A program made the translations under genes and the position numbers. Under the pieces are notes generated by a model that saw only the letters and a list, made by a program, of their open reading frames with translations, ran no database searches and was not told the origin of the DNA. Of a stretch of DNA of 64,000 nt, positions 11,010 to 22,235 are shown one piece after another. Source of the stretch: Pyxicephalus adspersus (Eukaryota; Chordata; Amphibia; Anura; Pyxicephalidae); contig NC_092864.1 of NCBI RefSeq assembly GCF_032062135.1, positions 19,502,946 through 19,566,945 on the forward strand, read 5' to 3'. The first letter of the stretch is position 1. Each line of letters begins with the position of its first letter.

Positions 11010-11752
11010 TATGTATCTGTGCAATTCATTCAAAGTTTCCCACATTTTTAAAATGCTGCAAGTACAGAAAAATACTGGGTAGTTTTGTAAAAATCTAATG
11101 TGCTCTCAGCTTATGTTTGGGCTGACAACAACAAGCTTTAGCTAGACCAAAATCCCAAGGAAAATTGTCAGGACGCCCTGCTGAACTACAAAATGTTGCA
11201 TACCCTTTGTCTCTATCTTCATGCATACATTAAATCTTTTCCAGCTAAACAGTGTTGCTTTCAGAAATCATAAGAGCCTACCCACACATTTTATATAAAA
11301 AGGCTGTAGGTAAATACAGTTCTAGGGTTGTGCCTATGTCATTAGTAACTTCCAGCCATTACCCCAGTAAGAATTGTATAGGCTGACATTTTCACAAACT
11401 TCTAGTCCTGTGCTATAGTTATTCACACTCATGTCAGCTCTGCCTAGCACATGTAACCATTTATGTTCAAGTTTTTTAAACTTCATAACCAGTATCCTTT
11501 ATCAATTAAGGAATAATGTGAAAGGATAGGATGGTCTTTATTACCTTGAGGTACTGTGGTGTAGATATATAAAGAATGATCCAATAGTTTGCACCAACCA
11601 CCTTCAGGCCAAAGTCAAAACAGTTTAAAAGTTTTGCATTGAGTGGGGAATAATAGGAACCTCTGTAAACTCTAGGATATTAAGGTAAGTAACCCTGCAT
11701 GGCCCAAACCTTTGGCTGCTCTGTTATAGCTCAACCTTATTTTTATATATTA
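11010..11752. other. Intergenic DNA, nothing recognised
   Basis: No repeat family or coding signal was recognised between the Tc1 remnant and the hammerhead-like motif. Confidence 0.4.
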
Positions 11753-11800
11753 GTGTATACTGCTGAAGAAGGTGGTCTGAAACAGAGTGTTAGGTGCTAC
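11753..11800 (+). ncRNA. Degenerate hammerhead-like motif
   Basis: CTGAAGA (11763-11769), then AGG-TGG-TCT as a weak helix II, GAAA (11779-11782), then ACA-GAG-TGT (11782-11790, sharing the last A) as a small closed helix III, followed by T. The spacing fits a type I hammerhead, but helix I pairing with the upstream ATACTG is poor. It may be a diverged copy of the motifs at 1091, 37.77 and 43.3 kb. Confidence 0.35.
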
Positions 11801-11835
11801 TATCACAACACTCTTTGGAAAACTAAATGAGGGTA

Positions 11836-12127
11836 TTAAGCTACGTACACACGGCACACTTTTCTCTGCCGTGTGTACAGTCGGTGTCGTCCATCGTCCG
11901 AACGACCGTCCTGCTGGATCCACGGACGATGGACGACAACCGATCCTAATGAAAGGGAAGGGGGAGANNNNNNNNNNNNAGCAGGGTGCCGCCCCGTCGC
12001 TCTCCCCCTCCCCTCTCCATAGAGCATGAACGGTGCTGTATGTACAGCACCCTTCATGCATCGTGTAGTCCTTTGTCGTGAAAGATCCTTTCCAACGACA
12101 AAAATTGCAAGTGTGTACGCAGCTTTA
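11836..12127. mobile_element. MITE with CGTACACAC termini and three hairpins, spanning an assembly gap
   Basis: The ends read TTAAGCTACGTACACAC and the complement of TAAAGCTGCGTACACAC. Internal perfect palindromes are GTACACACGGCA/TGCCGTGTGTAC (11845-11856 and 11867-11878) and GTCGTCCATCGTCC/GGACGATGGACGAC (11886-11899 and 11924-11937). A third imperfect one spans the GGTGCTGTA region near 12029-12058. A related half-copy is at 31163-31360. The TTAA-like left edge hints at piggyBac-type targeting, but the right edge does not confirm it. GC-richer than its surroundings. Open frames here are translations of repeat and N bases. Confidence 0.8.
11968..11979. other. Assembly gap (12 N)
   Basis: Twelve unknown bases inside the MITE, in a G-rich/C-rich palindromic context that is hard to sequence. 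Confidence 0.99.
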
Positions 12128-13825
12128 GCCTGTATGGTGTGCAACTGACACAACTGAACCCATTTGGAAGAGTTTTGGAGATCAATAGAAAGATAGGAGA
12201 AGTAGGAAAAGTTAGAACCTCTCTCTGTGTCCACATTTGGAAGACTTCCAGCTGCTTTCTAACCAGGTTGGAGGGGGAAAGTCTACAACAAGAACAGAAA
12301 TAGTAATAAAACCTGAAAGAATATAAGATAAGATATAGACAGCATTTGAGACAACTTGAGAGTGTGAAGCAAAATAAGGGCTCTATAAATTTGGAAGAAA
12401 GAAATCACCAAAATGTTAGGAATAAGCTTTTTCTTTTTGTGTGTTTTAAGTTTTTACACAAACATATGTTCAAGCAGTTGACACAAGGAAGCATAAATCC
12501 AAGCTTTTAGATCGTTGATGCCACCCTACCATCCAAAGGTCACAGCAGAAAACAATATTCATCAGAACAGCAACCCTTTTGGTGAACCTGAGCTAATTTT
12601 ATCTTCAGACACCTATTCTTAGTTGATAAAGGTGGTATCTGATGTGGTCTCCTGTTGCTGTAGCCCATCTGCTTCAAAATTCATCATATTGTATGTTCAG
12701 AGATTCCCTTCTGCATATCTTGGTTGTACAAAGTGGTTAAGTTAACGTTTCCTTTATATTAGCTCAAACCAGTCTGGTCATTCTCTGGTGTTAACAAAGA
12801 ACCCTGGGAACGCCCGCTCACTTGATATTTTATCTTTTTGGATCATTTTGGACCATGAATTTTTTTTTTTGACTATTCCACTTATACATGCTAGATTATT
12901 ATAACTCATGTTTATTGTGTGTTCACTGTTCTGCATCACACTTTTAATATCTGTTGAATTTTTTGTGTTAAATAAGTAATTTACAAAAAAGTAGAGGAGA
13001 CGTGTGCTTGGGATGGTTGCTAAGGTGAATGAAGTGTGCTAAGCAGTTAGTGTGGAGAATGGTGTATGTGTTGAATGGTTGCTGATAAGAACATGTGTAT
13101 TTGGGGGTTGGTAAGGAGGAGTATATGATTGATGGGGAGGAATCTGGGATTAATTTGTACTGGGGGATGCTAAGAGGGAAGACGTATTTTATTAAGGTTG
13201 GTACATAGTTAAGGCTTTTTCTTTTTTGTAAGGTTGAAGGAGTCATCCAAAATGTGGCTACAGGGCCAAAAAATTTCTAGCTACACCTCTTCTAGGAAAA
13301 ACAATAGCTATTGTGTTTTCTAGTCATCTGTCTTATGTGGACAGTGCCCAGACTGTCTGATTGTATTTTATTTCTATATAGTGGATTGAGGCTACTTTCA
13401 GACTGGTAAAGCATTACCACATGCTGAACTGCGCCATTTAAATTGTATAAGTGGTGGTGGTGTGGTTGCATCCACTTCTGGAAGTATAGTAGCAGTCTAT
13501 GCACAATACAATACCCAATTGTTGCATGTTCACTCTTTTACTGAGAAATCACCAACAATACTATAGGAAAATATTATTTCTGAATGCATACTTTATATAC
13601 TTTTTTTTCCGTATTACTATTTATATCATTTTTTTTACACCTAAGGGTACCCAGTAATAGACCAACTAATCATTTGTTGTGTCGAACAGGGCAAATTCTT
13701 AAATCAGTTACTTCTCTGCTTTTGAAGAGATTATCTATTTTTCTTACAAAAGCTTCTGGATTAAGCCCTTTTCTACTTTTAAACACAGACATTTGAGCTC
13801 TGCTCTGAGTTCACATTCAGCTCAA
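12128..13825. other. Intergenic DNA, nothing recognised
   Basis: Includes a G/T-rich stretch at about 12990-13210 with loosely repeated GGTTGCTAAGGTGAATG-like phrases and poly-T runs near 12850. The minus frame 12968-13246 follows that composition and is not a gene. Confidence 0.4.
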
Positions 13826-14245
13826 TTGCACATAAAGCTAAAACTCTGTACACGAACATTAGCTGGGAAAGTAATAGCGGCAGACATCAGCTAGGTCAGT
13901 TAAATGTCATTTAACGGCCTGGTAGATCTGCAGTTGATTGTTTGTGATATGACACAACTCCTCTGGGGATCGGAAAACCCTTTGCACGGCTTGTGGCATT
14001 TCCTAAGAAGATGGAGGTGTAAGTATATTGAGTCCGATGTCACTTTGTCAACATGTCATTGACACAGGTATTGGATCATTATTTATTTTTGTAAAAATAG
14101 AGATATGAAAGCTTCACAGGAATCATATTTGACTGCAATCATTACATGATCCACTCTGAGCCAAAGCTCTGGCTTGCTGTTAATTGCTCTGGAATGGAGT
14201 AAGATAGACTTTATGTACAGTGAATGTTAAAATAATAAATGTCTG
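13826..14245. other. Candidate conserved non-coding block
   Basis: Repeat-free block with words such as TGACACAGGTATTGG, TGCAATCATTACATGA and TTAATTGCTCTGG. It has no open frame. It reads like a developmental enhancer, but only cross-species alignment could show this. Confidence 0.25.
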
Positions 14246-14754
14246 TCTTGATATTTTTTTTCACTTTCATGCCACATCTCCATATGGTCGTTCCCTACTG
14301 AATGAGAATGCTCTCGATGATGGTCAATAAAGAGCCTGACTATGCCATACCTGCATTTTAAAATGTTTATTCAGAAACTATTCAAAGGACACATCTCTTT
14401 TCAGGTATAAATATGAAAGGATATGCATAGAACAAATTCCTAAGGCTGCACAAAAATCATTCATGAAGAATGACAGGTGCTCCAAAGTCTGAACTTCATC
14501 TGAACTACAAATTGAAAACTTGACAAGTACCATATGAGGGCCAGGCAGTCAGAGATGGCATTTGTTAGCTATTGGCCTAAGGCAAATGCCTAAATTGCTA
14601 CCTGGCTGTGGATACAGATTTACCATAAATCATACCACTAATGGTACATTGGTATTGTTTTAGCAAAGTTAGAGGTAACACTAAATAAGTTGTTAGAGTA
14701 ATTCAAAAAACATATTTAATGGTGAATTCGTTAATTCTGTGCTGCGTTATTCTG

Positions 14755-15285
14755 TACTTTTTAAATATGTCTTTAGGTTAATGTAAGAGGAAGGGTTAGT
14801 GTAAGGTATATAGGAAGAGGTAGGCTGAAATCTATAGGGAGGATTGGTGGTAAGGTTCGTGTTAGAGTAAAGTTAGTGTAAGGTTTAGGGTGAAGGTTAC
14901 AGCGAAGGTTGGGGCATGTTCAGACTGGAGTTATTTTACCACTGCATTTTCTGTCCCCAGGTACCTACTGTCAAACACTAGGTGCACATACGCTGTAACT
15001 ACTAGGATTTTTTAGGCATTTGCAAATGCCTGTGCAAGCAGCTGCAAATACCTAGCAGAGAGGTTCTTTATATGTTTTAACTGTTGGTAGTATCAATAAA
15101 AATGCACAGAAACACTGATCTCTTCCACCGCCTGTCAAACAAAAGATAATGAATGGACCCATTTGGTTGAAATGTTAACCATTTGTTGCAGTGGTAACAC
15201 TGCTAGACTAAAAAAAGCCCTTAGTGTTAGTTTAGAGGGAGGGTTAGTAAAAGTTAGGTTTAGGGTTGGGCATCACTCTTGGCAC
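14755..15285 (+). repeat. Degenerate GTTAGGGTT-rich dispersed repeat
   Basis: Two segments (about 14775-14915 and 15205-15275) consist of imperfect GGTTAG/TTTAGGG/GGGTTAG words. They flank about 290 bp containing the palindrome GGCATTTGCAAATGCC and the phrase CAGTGGTAACACTG. The words resemble telomeric hexamers but are too irregular for a true interstitial telomere. Probably one old repeat element of unknown class. Confidence 0.5.
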
Positions 15286-15914
15286 ACAGAGCAAAGTCTT
15301 CCAGCTCCAAACTTTTTGTATTGAAAAGTAGGGTATTGAATTTTGTAGGCCTAAAAAGGTGCTCATACCTAATGCCAACTGTCCTAGCTGTCCTAGTAAG
15401 TATAGAGGCTTCTCTTAGTAATTAGGGGTAGTCATTGTATGACCTCTGCTACTTTCATGATCACATCTGAATCTTTTTGACTTGGCATAAATTTGAGTAT
15501 AAATCTAGAGTGACTGACCATTTTGACCATTCATTTCAAACAACAGTCATAAAGCTTAGCAGCCAATTCTTGTGTAATTGGTCCCCGTTGTCCTTGATAA
15601 CAAAAGTATATTGTCAGTCATAAGCAGCAGATTGGACATACTTTATCAAAGCTTAACTCAAGTGCAAAATTTCATTTTGTTTGAATTATCAAACCCAGTG
15701 CTACTTTGAGTTCCTGGGGTGACTGGCAAGCACCCCCATGCTCTGTTGCATGTGCCATCATTCTATCATGTGCATATTAATTACGTCTCGCAGGCACTAA
15801 GGAGCAGTTGTACCATCACAATTTCCTTATAAAGACATTTCAGGTACAAACAGTTCCCAATTCTGAACACATTGCTTCAGTGTCCATTCCTCTCAATGCT
15901 TCCCAGTGCTATCA

Positions 15915-16070
15915 GTATTATTAATATTATTATTAATAAACAGGATTTATATAGCGCCAACATATTACGCAGCGCTGTACATTAAATAGGGGTTGCAAAT
16001 GACAGACTAATACAGACAGTGATACAGGAGGAGAGGACCCTGCCCCAAAGAGCTTACAATCTAGTGGGTG
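15915..16070 (+). repeat. Dispersed repeat with TTTATATAGCGCCAAC core, copy 1
   Basis: An ATT/TAA-rich tail is followed by GGATTTATATAGCGCCAAC, CAGCGCTGTACATTA, GGAGGAGAGGACCCTGCCCC and AGAGCTTACAATCTAG. Minus-strand copies are at 41736-41868 and 55754-55862. The simple-repeat edge suggests a SINE or LINE tail, but the class is not determined. Confidence 0.75.
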
Positions 16071-16508
16071 CTCCTTACTGCCTGTGAGACTTACTGCCAT
16101 TGAGAGCTATAGTGACTACAGTATCATCATCATCATTCATCGTACTCATAGGGGGGACATTTGCTATTCAAAAGATGTTACTGCTAGATGTCAATAACTC
16201 TCACTTCTTTTCCCTTACTAATTAGTAAGTAGACCGAGTTTTTATCTACTATTTCACACATAACTATACAGGGCAGTCATTCTCAGAGAATTTTAGTGAT
16301 AGCTGGCCAGTGTTAAGCACTAAATAAACCTTAATGTTTTCTAATGAACTTTTTATTATCTCAGTATATAAGACTTCCCGAGTATAAAGAGACTCTGTTA
16401 CCAGGCTATTCATTGTACTCACATCACAAGCCCCGAGCCTGCTATTGTACACTGAAATGTCAGCAGTCCCAGAAGACCCAAAGTTGTCACTTAATTGACA
16501 CTTTAAAG
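16071..16508. other. Intergenic DNA, no gene
   Basis: Short ATC repeats near 16123-16140. The minus frame 16264-16524 (86 codons) has no recognisable domain and ends in the neighbouring MITE. Confidence 0.4.
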
Positions 16509-16836
16509 TAGCCTTTCTCAACATGCTTGTACCTGAGGAATCCTTGAAAGTATGTTCAGATCTCAGGGATCCCCTGCTAAAACCTATTAATTGAGGTTCA
16601 GTAAATGAAAAACTTCTTACATTTGGTGGCCAGTGGAGAGATTGGTCTCTTCAGTTGTGGCTAGAATGCCACCCCTATAGACAACTTATAAGACAATAAT
16701 AGTCATGTAGATGTCAATGGTCTCAGAACCTTGCAGCCACAATTAAATATGCGATCAATCAGTCACAGTTTAAGGAACCCACAGAAATCTCTGGAGGAAC
16801 CCTGGGATTCAAAGAAAACCTGGTTGAGAATAGCTG
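16509..16836. mobile_element. hAT-like MITE, diverged
   Basis: The left end TAGCCTTTCTCAACATG and the complement of the right end, CAGCTATTCTCAACCAGG, are imperfect inverted repeats. Subterminal GAGGAATCCTTGA and GGAGGAACCCTGGGATTC also mirror each other. The CAG-type terminus and layout suit hAT. A clean 8-bp target duplication is not visible. Confidence 0.55.
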
Positions 16837-17884
16837 TTCTATAGTATTCATTCTGTATTAATTTAACAGCAGGAACTGATATTATAGCTGTTTACGTGCT
16901 AAATATATTTGTGCACCACAGAGGACTAAGCACAATCATTTTAAAGTCATGCCCCCAGGACCACCATCATAAATTTTTAGGCCCCATTCTAGGCAAACTT
17001 CCTAGGCCACCCTTCCCTATGTCTAAATGTTCCAGCATTGCAAATGTCAAGCTCTTTTGATTTGGGCCTGGTACTGAAGCACTCCCTGTGTCCCCTGATG
17101 TTAGCCCTGCATGCCCCCATGAACAACTAAGTATGTACAATGCATTATCAACCAGTGGTGGTCCAGTTTGCTCTCCACATGCTTGCTTGGCTACCCACAG
17201 TTTCCCTACCTGAGAGACTCTGCAGTTATTCCCAAAAATGCCCCAAATTATTCATCAAAAGACTAGACAGAACAATAGTTTTCAGTCACTACTTCCTGAA
17301 ATAGACTGAACATTACCACCGTTAGTTACTGAATTCACACCATCACCACTGTGCCTTCTGAAAGACAGATTGTTTAATGTTCTTCTTATGGGGTTTCCTT
17401 AGGAAAAAGAAAAATAACTCACATTAAACAAATTCATCTTTACAGGACCTATAAAAGAGACTACTTCAAGCAAATCACATTGTGTGGTTTTCCAAAAGAT
17501 GTATGAAGACATCGGGTGATTCCACTTAATTTATTCATTCATCTGAAGCTTAAACATCTCTTTTTGTGTGTATTAGGTCTTTAGCATTTGAAAAGTATTT
17601 TTTATTTATAATAAGTTTTGGTTACATTTTATTCCAAACTGAAAAAAAAAACCTTGAACCTCTTGGGTTGTTTATTAAAAACAGAAACAGAAACAGTCCC
17701 ATTTGTAAGGGCCCTTCTTAATGTCCAGCCAGCAGCTTCTATCCCCTATCAATTCGGACTATTTTAGTTAGTTTGTACAGTGGCTAAACAAGTCTTGGCG
17801 AGAGCATGGAAAACTGCAATACCCACAATGAAGTGTAAAATTACGTGGTACCTGAACGAAAAATTGTCTGATTCTCTTATGAGT
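16837..17884. other. Intergenic DNA, nothing recognised
   Basis: No gene, RNA or repeat family recognised. The small minus frame 17768-17971 runs into the next MITE. Confidence 0.4.
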
Positions 17885-18083
17885 CTGATTTATTAAAGCT
17901 CTCCAAGGCTGGAAAGGATACACTTGCATTAGTGAAGCTGGGTGATCCAGCAAACCTGGAAGAGATTTCAAAGTAATTTGCTAGCAAATGTTTTGGTTCC
18001 GAGACCAGATCCATTTCAGGTTTGTTGGATCACTCAACTTCACAGATGATAAGTGTATCCTCTCCAGCCTTGGAGAGCTTTAA

Positions 18084-18633
18084 CCTCCCTGGTGGTCTAA
18101 TTATGTCACTATTTTTTTGCCAAAAGCAGTACATTGTTTTGCATGGCATAACTCACCAAAATATGTCCAATATTAAATAAATTTAATAATTTAATAAATT
18201 AAATAAAAAGCACAAAAATCTGTTAAAACAAGGGTGCATACAAATACTGAAACCTGTAATATAACTGTACAGTAGAATATATATTATATATATTATAAGT
18301 ATTATAAATAAATAAAAAAAAGATGACTTTGTATTGGATTCAATACAGTTTTTTTGTATTGAATCCAATAGAAATAATTTGCATTTCCCGCCGTGCTCTC
18401 TCGCACGCACCAACTTCACCGGCAACTCCTGGGGAATGTCAGTGCACTCGCCGGGGGAAGATCAGAAGAAAAGAATGTGGCCCGAGGATAGGATTCGGCG
18501 GGCAGGACACTGGAGGATGCCCATGGAACCAGGTAAATGTTTATTTTTTAGGTTACCCCAAAAGTGGCTCAGAGTTACTGCTTTCAGCGTGTTTTTTTTC
18601 CCCGAGCCACACTCAGGATTACCGCTCAGGGCG
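18084..18633. mobile_element. piggyBac-type non-autonomous element nested in the MITE
   Basis: Flanked by TTAA at 18080-18083 and 18634-18637, the piggyBac target. Removing the insert and one TTAA restores the host MITE terminus. The ends CCTCCCTGGTGGT and the complement of ACCGCTCAGGGCG are imperfect inverted repeats. Inside are an AT-rich left half, a 15-bp perfect hairpin (18332-18370) and a GC-rich right half (about 18385-18535). No transposase is present. The plus frames at 18323-18654 are translations of this element. Confidence 0.85.
18332..18370. repeat. Perfect 15-bp hairpin inside the piggyBac-type element
   Basis: TATTGGATTCAATAC (18332-18346) and GTATTGAATCCAATA (18356-18370) are exact reverse complements around a 9-base loop. 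Each arm is itself nearly palindromic. Confidence 0.9.
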
Positions 18634-18646
18634 TTAATAAATCAGG

Positions 18647-19746
18647 CCCAATGACTCTATAAAGGCTTGATGGGATTGATGAGATTGATGGGATAATAAT
18701 CAAGAAACAGCAAAGAGTAAACCTCTGTTTTTGAGGAATTCTAGAAAAAGGTGAGATTTTAAGTTTAATGTGTACGCAAAGTTAATCATTCTAGATGTTC
18801 CCAATTACATAGCAAATCTTTACTTTTTTGAATTCATGTTCACTTTAAAAGCATGTAATGCCTTGGCAACTGTTTGTTGCATAGCCACATAAAAACATGA
18901 ATTTGTAAACATAAGTCAATGTACATGAAAATAATAATATCCTCTGTTCTTTCTCCCTTTGTGCGTTCCTCTACAAAACAATGAGTACTTTCTATCATTT
19001 AAACAGCACAAAAAAAGTTGAGCCAATGACTGCAAAATGTTTCTATGGGGGATAGTTTAAATTCTGGCTCTACAGATATCTTTGAGGTTTATAAACTATA
19101 CATTTCATATCTGTCTATACCACTGGTTTTTATTATCTACTGCGTGTTCATGCTCATGCTTGATGTAATAAATTGTTATTTATATTTTATCTAAAAATAA
19201 AGATAATAAAAATAATTTAAATAAAGAATAAATGTATTAAATGGTTATGTATTATATGTTAACTATGTATAAACATATGTAATATGTATAGTATAACATA
19301 TAAAAAGTAAACTATTCTCTATATATGGAAATACTTTACTGGGCAGCAGAAATTGTTTATTACTGATTTTATGCATTTTTAGATAAAATAAATCTCAGTT
19401 AAACATTTTTAGGCTCATTTATGGCCATAGTTAATCTGTAAAATTAGTCTTGCCTTTCTTCTACCTACTTGCCATAACTAAATGAACAATCATGAAGCTA
19501 GAAAATAAAAAAATCTAAAAATACATTTCTTTCTGTTTTGGCAGATCTAACTTGGATGCAATTTACCAGGCAGCAGAAGGCAGCTAACTCCTCAATTCTT
19601 TCTGCCCTTATTATCTACGTTCTGGTCTCACAATATTTGACCCTTAACCTTATATTAAATTTAGAGACATTTGATACCTGTACTGAGCATTTCCAATTGT
19701 CTTCCCCCTAAAGTGCATGTCCTATCCAATATTGTTACACAAGGAA
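18647..19746. other. Very AT-rich intergenic DNA
   Basis: Nothing recognised apart from a strongly AT-rich stretch at about 19160-19330 made of TAAA, ATAT and TATGTA words. Confidence 0.5.
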
Positions 19747-19955
19747 TGTGCTGCCACAGCAGCCTGGTTTTCATTGTTTATTTGTACTTGGTATGTTCTT
19801 CTTTTACCCCCCCTCCATTTTGTGACTAGTTAGTACAATCTCAGTTGGACACTCCCCGTCTCTTCATGTTAGTTTCAGTCGGCCATTTTACAGACAAGGC
19901 TTAGCAAACCAGTGTCTCATTACACTTCTGGAGATACTTGGAAGACTGTATTACA
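19747..19955 (+). repeat. 5' LTR of the BEL/Pao element
   Basis: Runs from TGTGCTGCCACAG to GTATTACA. It matches the 3' LTR through TTGTTTATTTGTA, TTAGTTTCAGTC, CAAACCAGTGTCT and ACTTCTGGAGATAC. It contains about 50 bp missing from the other copy. The 3' boundary is an estimate. Confidence 0.75.
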
Positions 19956-20079
19956 ACCTGCTTCATTCCCTCTATGTGCCCTATCTTACTCACAAGAACC
20001 AAATCACTTTCTGTGTGAAAACCTTTGTATCTATTGAACCTTTTGCATACTGATCTGTCTTTGTGGAAAGCACTGCGCC

Positions 20080-20430
20080 CTAATTTTTGTCGGCCAAGGC
20101 GGTTGAAAATAAATGGGATCGCAAAGCCTCCCGGGATGGCTCTTGCGCCCTCCATCTGCGCATGCTCGAGCATCTCGGGCCTGCACAGAAGGAGCCTTTT
20201 TACTCAAAGAGAAATAGTTGCCGATCTCACTGCGCATGCACATTTTTTCAACTTAAGTCACCCGATCTCCCGCCTGGGTCGGGTGATGAAGGATAAAGAA
20301 CCCCGAAGAAAAGACGAAGATGGTGGCACCAGGAGCACCAACTCCTGGATGGATGCTGAGATGACGCGGGACCTGATGTCCGATGCCAGACACCCCAAGA
20401 GTGATCAGATTGCCTTGCGGGATTGAAGGT
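20080..20430 (+). other. GC-rich leader block of the BEL/Pao element or nested repeat
   Basis: Much GC-richer than its surroundings, with paired CTGCGCATGC-type words at about 20155 and 20229 and a GAAGATGGTGGCACCAGGAGC phrase. It ends in GATTGAAGGTAATTTTTT. It carries a 133-codon plus frame (20025-20426) that resembles no protein I know. It could be the retroelement leader or a separate insertion. Confidence 0.4.
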
Positions 20431-20508
20431 AATTTTTTTTTTTGAGTATAGTCCCTTCTTAAGCCCTTCTTAAAGCTTAAGGAGGGTTATGAAACAAACA
20501 AGGCAGAA

Positions 20509-20661
20509 ATGACTGACTCTTTATCTGATATGTGGAATAGAACTTCACAATGCATAACTGCCCAAGTAGCCCAAACACAGGCCCAAGCAAAAGCTCAAGC
20601 AGCCCAAGCTCAAGCCAAGCTGAAGAATCCTGAAAAGAAAAGAAACCGTGGCTATGGCTAA
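20509..20661 (+). pseudogene. Gag-like remnant of the BEL/Pao element
   Basis: A 50-codon frame from ATG to TAA with alternating Ala/Gln runs (about residues 18-38) and a basic end rich in Lys and Arg. It looks like the coiled, charged start of a gag polyprotein cut short by a stop. The assignment rests on position between leader and cysteine-rich segment. Confidence 0.4.
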
Positions 20662-20759
20662 GCTTAGTGTTTTGGAACACAAAGTGTTTTGGAACAACAA
20701 ACCTTTAAACAAGATCCAAGGTCTGTAAATCAGCACAAACTTGTAGCAGATCATGGTGG

Positions 20760-21030
20760 GGAGAGTGTTGACCAACCTTGTGTCATCAAAATGCACTGAA
20801 GTCTGTGGAGAAGGACATTGTGGCAAGTCCTGCTCAAAAATTTGTTTTGTTGATGTGTTTCCTAGCATGCTATCCTAGGATGCTATGGCTGGCACATATG
20901 TAAGAATTCATCTGGGAAGGAGGAGCTCCAGAAAGCAGAACTTCATATCATCTGTAGCATTCAAGAGAAGGTCTTCACTGAGAAAATCCAGTGTCCTCAA
21001 AGTAAAAGATTAATTCCCAAGGCCAACCCT
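20760..21030 (+). pseudogene. Cysteine-rich polyprotein remnant (BEL/Pao)
   Basis: From 20792 the plus frame reads a cluster spaced C-x3-C-x4-C-x3-C-x3-C, then a stop after about 29 codons. The spacing resembles the cysteine motif between gag and protease of BEL/Pao polyproteins. Sequence downstream leads quickly into integrase, so protease and reverse transcriptase have been deleted. Confidence 0.5.
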
Positions 21031-21059
21031 CATGTTAGTTTAAACCCTAAAAAAGACAG

Positions 21060-22235
21060 CCAAGGAATGTTGAGTAGACAGATGCCTAAATAGAGCAGCC
21101 CCTTTACATGATGAGGTAAATCCTTTAATAATACCAGGTCATCATCAAATTGCTGAATTGACACTTTCATGATAAGGTTAGCCATCAAGGCAGACAGTTC
21201 CAATAAGGTGCACTTCGCGCTGCTGGTATTATTGGTGCAAAGAGACGGATTGCTTCTGTTATACACAGGTGTGTCAAATAGCAGAAGTTGAGAGGTAGGC
21301 AACAGCAACAACAGAAGGCTGATCTACCAAAAGACAGAGTGGCCATGGTACCATCGTTCACAAATGTTGGCCAATGTCTTTGGACCATGGAATATTGTCA
21401 TTCGCTAGACAGATGAAGGTCAGGCACACAACACATGGTGGGCAGTGATCTTCACATGTCTATCTGTGAGAGCAGTATATAAATAGGTAATTGAGTCTAT
21501 GGATTCATTAGGTTTTATAGATGCCTTGAGAAGATTTCTTGCAGTTAAAGCCAGTAAGACTCTTGAGGTCAGACTGTGGTAATAATTTAATTGGAACGTG
21601 CAAGAAATTGGAGATGAACAGAAAGCCGGTTGAAGAAGTCTGAAGAGAAACATTTGCGAGTGGAAGTTCAACTCACCACATTTATCCAATATGGGTGGCC
21701 CATGGGAGAGAATGATTGGGATCGCTAGACCCACTTAGGACTCTATTCTTACGAACACCAGCTCTGCTAAGCTCACTGACGAAGTCTTAACCTTCTCTGC
21801 TTCTAACCATTTCTAACACAGAGTCTCCTGCCATTCTAACCCCAGCTCTCCTATTGACACAAAAAAAAAATGGTAGAAATTCCCACACTGCCTGGAGTTT
21901 TCAAGAAGCACTATTTTTACTAATTCCGATGGAAGCAAGCCAAGCATCTTGCCATCGTTTCTGGGAAAGGTGGAGAAAAGAATATTTCCTACCACTGAGT
22001 TTGTTGCAGTCGTAGGAAATGGAAAGAACAAGGGACTAATTTACAAGAATGTTATTTTGCGTTGTTGAGGGATCAACAAGCCCATCGTCTGTATTGGCCT
22101 AATTGACTTATTACAAAGGCAATTCCTAGTGAAGATGGAAAGGTTTGTAAAGTAGAAGTGAGAACAGTAAGAGATGGAGAAATCAAAACTTTTTTCTGAT
22201 CTATTACAGAAATTGTGTTGCTTTTACCTGCGACG
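21060..22235 (+). pseudogene. Integrase remnant (BEL/Pao pol)
   Basis: Plus-strand blocks in shifting frames. A motif with PKDR lies near 21330. WWAVIFTCLSVRAVY starts at 21436, followed by the ESMDSLGFIDALRRFL block (about 21496-21545). FNSP-H then MGGPWERMIG starts at about 21669-21691. A C-terminal block around LRDQQA, WP and ITKAIPSEDGKV lies at about 22050-22140. This order and these residues fit the BEL/Pao integrase core and its C-terminal domain (DUF5641). In-frame stops and frameshifts occur in most blocks. The minus frames at 21030-22031 are shadows. Confidence 0.8.

Larger units (their letters stand above)
17885..18646. mobile_element. Palindromic MITE copy A, split by a nested insertion
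   Basis: The terminal repeat is CTGATTTATTAAAGCTCTCC on the left (from 17885) and its complement on the right. The right terminus is broken: GGAGAGCTTTAA ends at 18083 and the remaining TAAATCAG resumes at 18638. The inner arms GGTGATCCAGCAAACCTGG and its complement also pair. Other copies: 29003-29069, 37961-38167, 44146-44213 and 49659-49879. Confidence 0.85.

Noticed and set aside
11750..12236. Overlapping open frames up to 132 codons around the N run
   Set aside because: They read through N bases and a palindromic MITE on both strands. Not genes.
14779..14910. Interstitial telomeric repeat
   Set aside because: The GTTAGG words are irregular in length and spacing. No run of exact TTAGGG units.
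20025..20426. 133-codon plus frame
   Set aside because: Lies in the GC-rich leader of a dead BEL/Pao element. No recognisable protein, and GC-rich composition lowers stop frequency.
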